Position numbers and translations under genes: made by a program. The notes under the pieces were generated by a model. It saw nothing but the letters and a program-made list of their open reading frames with translations. It made no database searches and was not told the DNA's origin. A DNA stretch of 33,642 nucleotides, from the IMG/VR virus record IMGVR_UViG_3300036830_000094, positions 1 through 33,642 of that record; one strand, written 5' to 3'. The number at the start of each line of letters is the position of its first letter. The first letter of the stretch is position 1. Positions 30,130 through 33,642 of the stretch are shown piece after piece. The stretch comes from a virus.

Positions 30130-30312
30130 CTATTTGATGCCCGCTCCGGCGCCGATGCTAAGCAGTCGGCGCGCCCACTGGAAACATGGCAGGCAGACCG
30201 GATAGTCCGCCCAGCGACCGATCGACACGAACAGCCAGCCCGCCCACATGCGCGCTCGTGCAGGGTTGCCGCGACCGCAGATCACGCAACATCCGCTATC
30301 CAGGTGCGCCAC
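30130..30312 (-). CDS. Small protein with two CxxC motifs, 60 aa
   Basis: It starts at GTG 30312 and overlaps the end of the 75-residue gene by 17 bases. 'CCVICGRGNPARARMW' near residue 8-23 and 'VCLPCFQWARRLL' near 39-51 give two Cys pairs separated by an aromatic, hydrophobic stretch, which fits a small zinc-binding fold. I do not recognise the family. A purine-rich AAGGG lies ten bases upstream of the GTG. It is the last gene before the 121-base promoter gap. Confidence 0.5.
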   Translation of the reverse strand: MAHLDSGCCVICGRGNPARARMWAGWLFVSIGRWADYPVCLPCFQWARRLLSIGAGAGIK

Positions 30313-30523
30313 TGATCACAGCCCTTCGGACGGCGTCCAGTTCATCCTCGAGCGCCTGCTGCATCGCGTGCGCGGCGCGGTTGATGACCTGGTTGCGCCA
30401 GATTTTTCGCGAGACAGGATCCCGGCCGGCCGCGAGATCGAGCCCCAGCTCCGGCAGCTCGCGGATCAACTCGTCGACGAAGATCTCAGCGATCCCTTCG
30501 ACGACGGGATCAATGGTCAGCAT
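30296..30523 (-). CDS. Small acidic helical protein, 75 aa
   Basis: ATG 30523 lies within the last codons of the upstream gene (14-base overlap). The product 'MLTIDPVVEGIAEIFVDELI..' is rich in Leu, Ile, Glu and Ala with regular helix periodicity, and ends 'ELDAVRRAVISGAPG'. The composition is natural for a soluble helical bundle and quite unlike the Arg-rich alternative frames. Family not recognised. No strong ribosome site; coupling to the gene before it is likely. Confidence 0.6.
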   Translation of the reverse strand: MLTIDPVVEGIAEIFVDELIRELPELGLDLAAGRDPVSRKIWRNQVINRAAHAMQQALEDELDAVRRAVISGAPG

Positions 30524-31121
30524 GGTGCGCCTCGATCGTCCTCTCCGTAATCTTGATGTTCGGCGCCGCGACCCAGCTGCCGCCGCTCTCCACCAGAAAG
30601 CCCTCGCGTTTTAACTCGCTAAGCATCGCGCTGAGGTTTCCGCCGCCGCCAGGATCCGCGCCGGTCCGCGCCAGTTCGCGCCGACAGGCCGACGTCGCGC
30701 GGACGGACGCGAACCAGCCCGAGGCGATGAGACGCGCGACGCGTCCCTTCAGCATCCCTCCATTGAGCGTGACAACGCGGGGCTCGATCTCCAGCACGAT
30801 TTCCGGCCGCGTCGTCAACAGTTGGAGCGCAACCGGATCGGTCGGCAGTTCGTCGAGCAGGCGCGCCTTGAACTGCTGATACATCTTCTCCATCTGCTCG
30901 GCCGTGATGCTGGCCGGCGGGTAATGGCCGAGGATGCTGTGCCCGCCCGCGATGTCGGCGGCCAGCGCCTTATCTGAGACAGGCGCCGCCGGCTTCGGGT
31001 CGAGCACGATGCGGCCATTCTTCGGCGCGGCCGGCGGCGCGGTGAGCTTCAGCGGGGCGATGTCCTCCTCCGCCAGTTCACGAATGACCGCGATGAGTCG
31101 ATCAGCCTCGTGCTTGTTCAC
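30510..31121 (-). CDS. Hypothetical protein, possible winged-helix C-terminus, 203 aa
   Basis: GTG 31121 overlaps the stop of the preceding gene as GTGA and has GGAG five bases upstream, a strong coupled start. The N-terminus is a charged helix, followed by a Pro/Ala linker. Residues about 55-110 contain 'SILGHYPPASITAEQMEKMYQQF'. The C-terminal 70 residues ('RVARLIASGWF', 'LSAMLSELKREGFLVESGGSWVAAP') look like the helix-helix-wing end of a winged-helix DNA-binding domain, with a short Gly-rich loop. The family is not recognised, and the DNA-binding idea rests only on this pattern. Confidence 0.6.
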   Translation of the reverse strand: MNKHEADRLIAVIRELAEEDIAPLKLTAPPAAPKNGRIVLDPKPAAPVSDKALAADIAGGHSILGHYPPASITAEQMEKMYQQFKARLLDELPTDPVALQLLTTRPEIVLEIEPRVVTLNGGMLKGRVARLIASGWFASVRATSACRRELARTGADPGGGGNLSAMLSELKREGFLVESGGSWVAAPNIKITERTIEAHHADH

Positions 31122-31921
31122 GCCTTCTCCTTCGTAGTTGGCGAGGGGATCGATCCCTCCGCTGACGCCGTCAGCAATGTCAAAATGAGAGCGGCGACCT
31201 CAGCAGTCATATTCGATGAGCCGCTATGCTCAGCATGTCTCGCAAGTTCTAGCAGTCGTGCGCGGTCCTCCTGCGGCGGCCGTTCGCAGTCGCAAAGCAG
31301 AGGACCGTGAATGACTTCGCCGGGTGGCTGGGAGCCGACCTCCGCTGAAGCCGGTGGAATTGGCATCCAGTGCGTCGGCGTCGGAAAGAGGTGGCGCCCG
31401 TCCTCGTTCACCCACATGCCGCGATACGCGTGCTCTGATGGCTCGATGTAGTCCTGCCCGGCGAAGGTGACGCACGGCCCACCAGCGTAGTAAATCGTCA
31501 CATCGCCGAAATATCCGCGTCCTTCAGCGATCACAGCGCCGTTGAACACGCGCCTCAACCTGACTGGCGTCCCATCGGTCGGTGCGCTCGCGATCGGTTG
31601 CCACCCCTCCATACCGTCCGTCCAATCGTCAACGCCTTCCTCATATTCGCCGGCGACGGCTCCGGGCCAGCGATGTTTCGATGGAGCTTTTTTTTCCTCC
31701 CCTGTCGGAGGGTGGGGGACGTCCGCTGAGAGCGCCGCGCGAATGATGCGGGCCTGACAACCGTTCGCCGCGCATTCCGGCACGGAACCCATGCAGGCCA
31801 CGACGGCCGGGTGATTCGTTTCCACCCATGAGCCGTGACCGCCAGGAGGGGCTTGGGTATCGACCGGATGCGACACGCGCACCAGTCGCCAGTCATAATT
31901 CGGCTGGTGTTCCGTGTTCAC
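31118..31921 (-). CDS. DUF551-type phage protein, 267 aa
   Basis: The central part has 'GWQPIASAPTDGTPVRLRR' near residue 105-123 and 'PTHWMPIPPAS' near 182-192. This is the signature of DUF551-type proteins ('W..I..AP.DG..VL ... PTHWMPLP'), common short phage proteins of unknown function. The N-terminal hundred residues, with a CMGSVPECAANGC cluster, are not recognised. I chose the GTG at 31921 since it overlaps the methyltransferase stop as GTGA; an in-frame GTG 19 codons earlier would lie deeper in that gene. A run of eight adenines (minus strand) at 31695-31688 falls between the two parts, which is unusual in this GC-rich DNA. Confidence 0.65.
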   Translation of the reverse strand: MNTEHQPNYDWRLVRVSHPVDTQAPPGGHGSWVETNHPAVVACMGSVPECAANGCQARIIRAALSADVPHPPTGEEKKAPSKHRWPGAVAGEYEEGVDDWTDGMEGWQPIASAPTDGTPVRLRRVFNGAVIAEGRGYFGDVTIYYAGGPCVTFAGQDYIEPSEHAYRGMWVNEDGRHLFPTPTHWMPIPPASAEVGSQPPGEVIHGPLLCDCERPPQEDRARLLELARHAEHSGSSNMTAEVAALILTLLTASAEGSIPSPTTKEKA

Positions 31922-32991
31922 GTTGTCGCCATCGCTTCCTGCGCCCAGAGGCGCACATCGTTCCCAAACACCGTCCACCCCTCGCGCGGCTTGCGCGCGA
32001 ACATCTCGACATACGGCCCGTCGTAGAGGCGCTCGATCATCGCGCCGACCGACTGCGGCTTCTCGCTGTGCTCCGCCTCCGGCGACCGCTCCGTGAAGAC
32101 GCTATCGATCATCGGCGTCGGCCGGTCCGGGGTGCAGTTGCCCCGCGTCGCGATGATCAGATGCTCGTGACGGATGCTCAGGTAGTTCCCGAAGACGTGA
32201 TCGACCTTGTCCCACACGCCGCCGGTCTTCGGCTCGAAGCCCCAGGCGGTCATGATCCGGTAGGCGTCCGGTCCCTTCGACGGGTCCGTCGCGTAGTAGA
32301 GGAACGGAGCTGTCACCCAGAAGAAGGCGACTGCGTCCGGCGCGGTGTGCGCCCGGACGACGTCGGCCATTTTCAGGCCCTCCTCGACCGGCATCCCGCC
32401 ATAGTGATCGTGCGCCTTCGCCCCGAGCTGGTTGTAGCTCCACGGGTAATCGATATACCAGACCCGGAACATCCCTTCGAGAACCGCGCGCCCTTCGATG
32501 ATGCCGCGCCGTTTATGCGCGCGCACTTCGAGCGCCAACTCGCGCTTCGTTAATTCGCCCTCGCGCGCGTGCTCCAGCATCTCAACTTGTTCATCAGCCG
32601 GCAGCGACGCGACGACCTTCATGTGCTCGACACTCGGCGCGACCGTCCGCGCCTTGCCCTTCACTTTGCGGGCGACGCTCCCCAGGTTGTAAATCGTTTG
32701 CATCGCCATGCGCCGGCCGATGTTCGCGAGCGCCTGCGGCAATTCCTTGCGCCACTCCGGCCGGTCCTCTGCATGGTTCCAGAGATCGCCGACCCAGAGC
32801 GGCGCCGCGTCCTCCGTCGCCGTCGCGAAGCTGAAGGCGCTCGTCCACTGTGACAGCGTCGGACGTCCTCTGATGTCGACGCCGTCCGCGAGGAAGGTGA
32901 ACCCGCCCGCGAACTTGAGCGGCTGCGAGTTGAAGAGATCGCGTGAATTTCCCTCCCCAGGGATGCGAACGAGCGCCTCCTGCTTCGTCAT
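31918..32991 (-). CDS. MT-A70-type DNA adenine methyltransferase, 357 aa
   Basis: Residues 178-186 read 'WYIDYPWSY', the catalytic strand of MT-A70 enzymes, here DYPW rather than the usual DPPW. 'VAFFWVTAPFLYYA' (221-234), 'GFEPKTGGVWDK' (251-262) and the SAM-binding 'VEMFARKPREGWTVFGND' (328-345) follow in family order, with 'EHSEKPQSV' before the last. The first 165 residues include a helical segment with 'SLPADEQVEMLEHAREGELTKREL' that resembles the ParB-like or helix-turn-helix part seen in front of some phage MT-A70 domains. The enzyme probably makes N6-methyladenine on phage DNA, which could protect it from host restriction. Start ATG 32991 is three bases after the upstream stop. Confidence 0.85.
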   Translation of the reverse strand: MTKQEALVRIPGEGNSRDLFNSQPLKFAGGFTFLADGVDIRGRPTLSQWTSAFSFATATEDAAPLWVGDLWNHAEDRPEWRKELPQALANIGRRMAMQTIYNLGSVARKVKGKARTVAPSVEHMKVVASLPADEQVEMLEHAREGELTKRELALEVRAHKRRGIIEGRAVLEGMFRVWYIDYPWSYNQLGAKAHDHYGGMPVEEGLKMADVVRAHTAPDAVAFFWVTAPFLYYATDPSKGPDAYRIMTAWGFEPKTGGVWDKVDHVFGNYLSIRHEHLIIATRGNCTPDRPTPMIDSVFTERSPEAEHSEKPQSVGAMIERLYDGPYVEMFARKPREGWTVFGNDVRLWAQEAMATT

Positions 32992-32994
32992 GGT

Positions 32995-33456
32995 TTAGTG
33001 GATCTCCTCGACGTGCTCTTCGCTGTCAGTGCTGAAGTCATGCACGGGCACTTCCGGCTGCTCGTCGACCGGCTCCGATGTGTCCGCCGGCTTCGCGCCG
33101 CGCTTGGTCTTCCGTGCCTTGAACGTCTCTTCTCCCGGCACGCGCGTGAACTCGTAGCCGTGCCCCACGAACAGCGTGGCGTTGAGCTTCGCCATCCGCG
33201 AACGGATCGCCTGCTTCTCACCCGTGGCGGCCTGCAGCGCTTCTTCGGAGGCGAACATCTCGTCGGCGTAGGTCTTCGCGTGCCGCATCAGCACGCCGTC
33301 CTTCAGGTCTGGGATCTCCGGGAAGGTCTGCTCGCTCGCGCGCTTGCGTCCCGAGCGGGCGCTCTTCGCGACGCGCGTCGGTCCAGCGACACGGTTCGAC
33401 TTTCGCGGCTTCGCGGCTTTCAACTTCCCGCGCGCCTTGCTCTTGCTCTTTGCCAT
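32995..33456 (-). CDS. Hypothetical protein with basic N-terminus and acidic C-terminus, 153 aa
   Basis: ATG 33456 has GAGG five bases upstream. Residues 1-42 are a Lys/Arg/Ala/Ser tract ('MAKSKSKARGKLKAAKPRKS'), likely disordered and DNA- or RNA-binding. Residues 45-115 hold an ordinary globular part ('FPEIPDLKDGVLMRHAKTYADEMFASEEALQAAT', then 'LNATLFVGHGYEFTRVPGEETFKAR'). Residues 120-153 are strongly acidic. The family is not recognised. It lies between the resolvase and the methyltransferase and overlaps the resolvase reading frame by 239 bases. Confidence 0.65.
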   Translation of the reverse strand: MAKSKSKARGKLKAAKPRKSNRVAGPTRVAKSARSGRKRASEQTFPEIPDLKDGVLMRHAKTYADEMFASEEALQAATGEKQAIRSRMAKLNATLFVGHGYEFTRVPGEETFKARKTKRGAKPADTSEPVDEQPEVPVHDFSTDSEEHVEEIH

Positions 33457-33642
33457 AACTGCCTCGATGGAGACGCCGACAGTATTCCGCCATCAGCAGC
33501 GCGTCGGCGATTGCGTGCGTGATGGTGAGCGTCGGGAAGAGTTGCTGCGCCCGGCGCTTCGTGATGTTCTTTTTCTCCGTGTCCGTGAGCCCCTTCGCGT
33601 AGACCACGCCGAGCGTCTTCTGCCACGCGCGCGGGAGCACTT
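33218..33642 (-). CDS. RuvC-like Holliday junction resolvase, C-terminal part only (runs off right edge)
   Basis: The visible start is 'VLPRAWQKTLGVVYAKGL', then 'KRRAQQLFP' and 'ITHAIADALLMAEYCRR'. That is the end of RuvC-like phage resolvases: a 'P..WK..L' strand, 'A..LFP', and a final helix whose 'ADALLLAEYGRR' carries a catalytic aspartate (the D of 'ADALL'). The enzyme resolves branched DNA before packaging. The N-terminal half lies beyond the window. After 'RRLHRGSYGK', where the family normally stops, the frame continues for about 80 Arg-rich residues over the next gene before a stop at 33218. That tail looks like non-coding frame, so the true end is doubtful: a sequence error, a frameshift or a real overlap. 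Confidence 0.7.
   Translation of the reverse strand, partial: VLPRAWQKTLGVVYAKGLTDTEKKNITKRRAQQLFPTLTITHAIADALLMAEYCRRLHRGSYGKEQEQGAREVESREAAKVEPCRWTDARREERPLGTQARERADLPGDPRPEGRRADAAREDLRRRDVRLRRSAAGRHG

Noticed and set aside
31922-31978. Earlier GTG start for the DUF551-type gene
   Set aside because: It lies inside the methyltransferase coding end; the GTGA overlap at 31918-31921 fits the coupling style seen elsewhere.
1-33642. tRNA genes, integrase, attachment sites, origin, lysis genes
   Set aside because: None could be supported by eye in the small intergenic spaces or among the products read.

Overview
This window is a 33.6 kb internal piece of a tailed bacteriophage (Caudoviricetes) genome with podovirus-type architecture. 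It is GC-rich (my rough impression is well above 60 percent), gene-dense, and almost every gene lies on the minus strand with abutting or overlapping ends. The head and tail gene set most resembles phages of the Bordetella BPP-1 / BcepC6B type: terminase small and large subunits, a T7-like head-tail connector portal, a Bbp19-like protein, a scaffold, a BPP-1-type major capsid protein, a Bbp16-like cement protein, T7 gp11/gp12-like tail tubular proteins, and gp14/gp15/gp16-position internal virion proteins. No integrase, repressor, lysis cassette, polymerase, tRNA or CRISPR array is visible. Both ends cut through genes: a tail fibre at the left edge and a RuvC-like resolvase at the right edge. 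The host is not identifiable; the Shine-Dalgarno sites and GC content fit a GC-rich bacterium.

Layout, read leftward in the direction of transcription. (1) 33642-28914 is a DNA-metabolism and accessory block: RuvC-like resolvase (partial), a basic protein, an MT-A70-type adenine methyltransferase, a DUF551-type protein, a hypothetical protein, two small proteins, then a DUF932-type protein behind the best sigma70-like promoter in the window (30077-30104). (2) At 28653-28835 the only convincing plus-strand gene, a 46-residue membrane protein, converges on the DUF932 gene across a GC-rich hairpin. (3) 28612-25105 is the packaging block: TerS, a Cys-rich protein, TerL, two small proteins, a GNAT acetyltransferase and a small basic protein. 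(4) 25102-20138 is the head block: a small Ala/Pro-rich protein, portal, Bbp19-like protein, scaffold with a GDGK-rich repeat tract, capsid protein and cement protein. (5) 20124-18302 holds two Rossmann-like accessory genes, the second running in frame into a small structural-cluster protein that has its own strong ribosome site. (6) 18278-1 is the tail and ejection block: a 1589-residue fusion with two tail tubular A domains, tail tubular protein B, three internal virion proteins of which the last is a 2690-residue polyvalent protein, and the start of a tail fibre.

The most unusual items are: the 1589-residue protein, which joins lectin-like, cadherin-like and carbohydrate-binding-like modules to a tandem duplication of the tail-tube/adaptor domain; the capsid protein, which carries an extra N-terminal signal-peptide-like and membrane-like leader behind a strong ribosome site; the polyvalent protein with ADP-ribosyltransferase-like and HExxH motifs; a 39-bp perfect repeat giving two virion-cluster proteins the same N-terminus; and a recurring TAGATG stop/start junction at four late-gene boundaries. 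All family assignments are by eye from sequence motifs; no database search was run.
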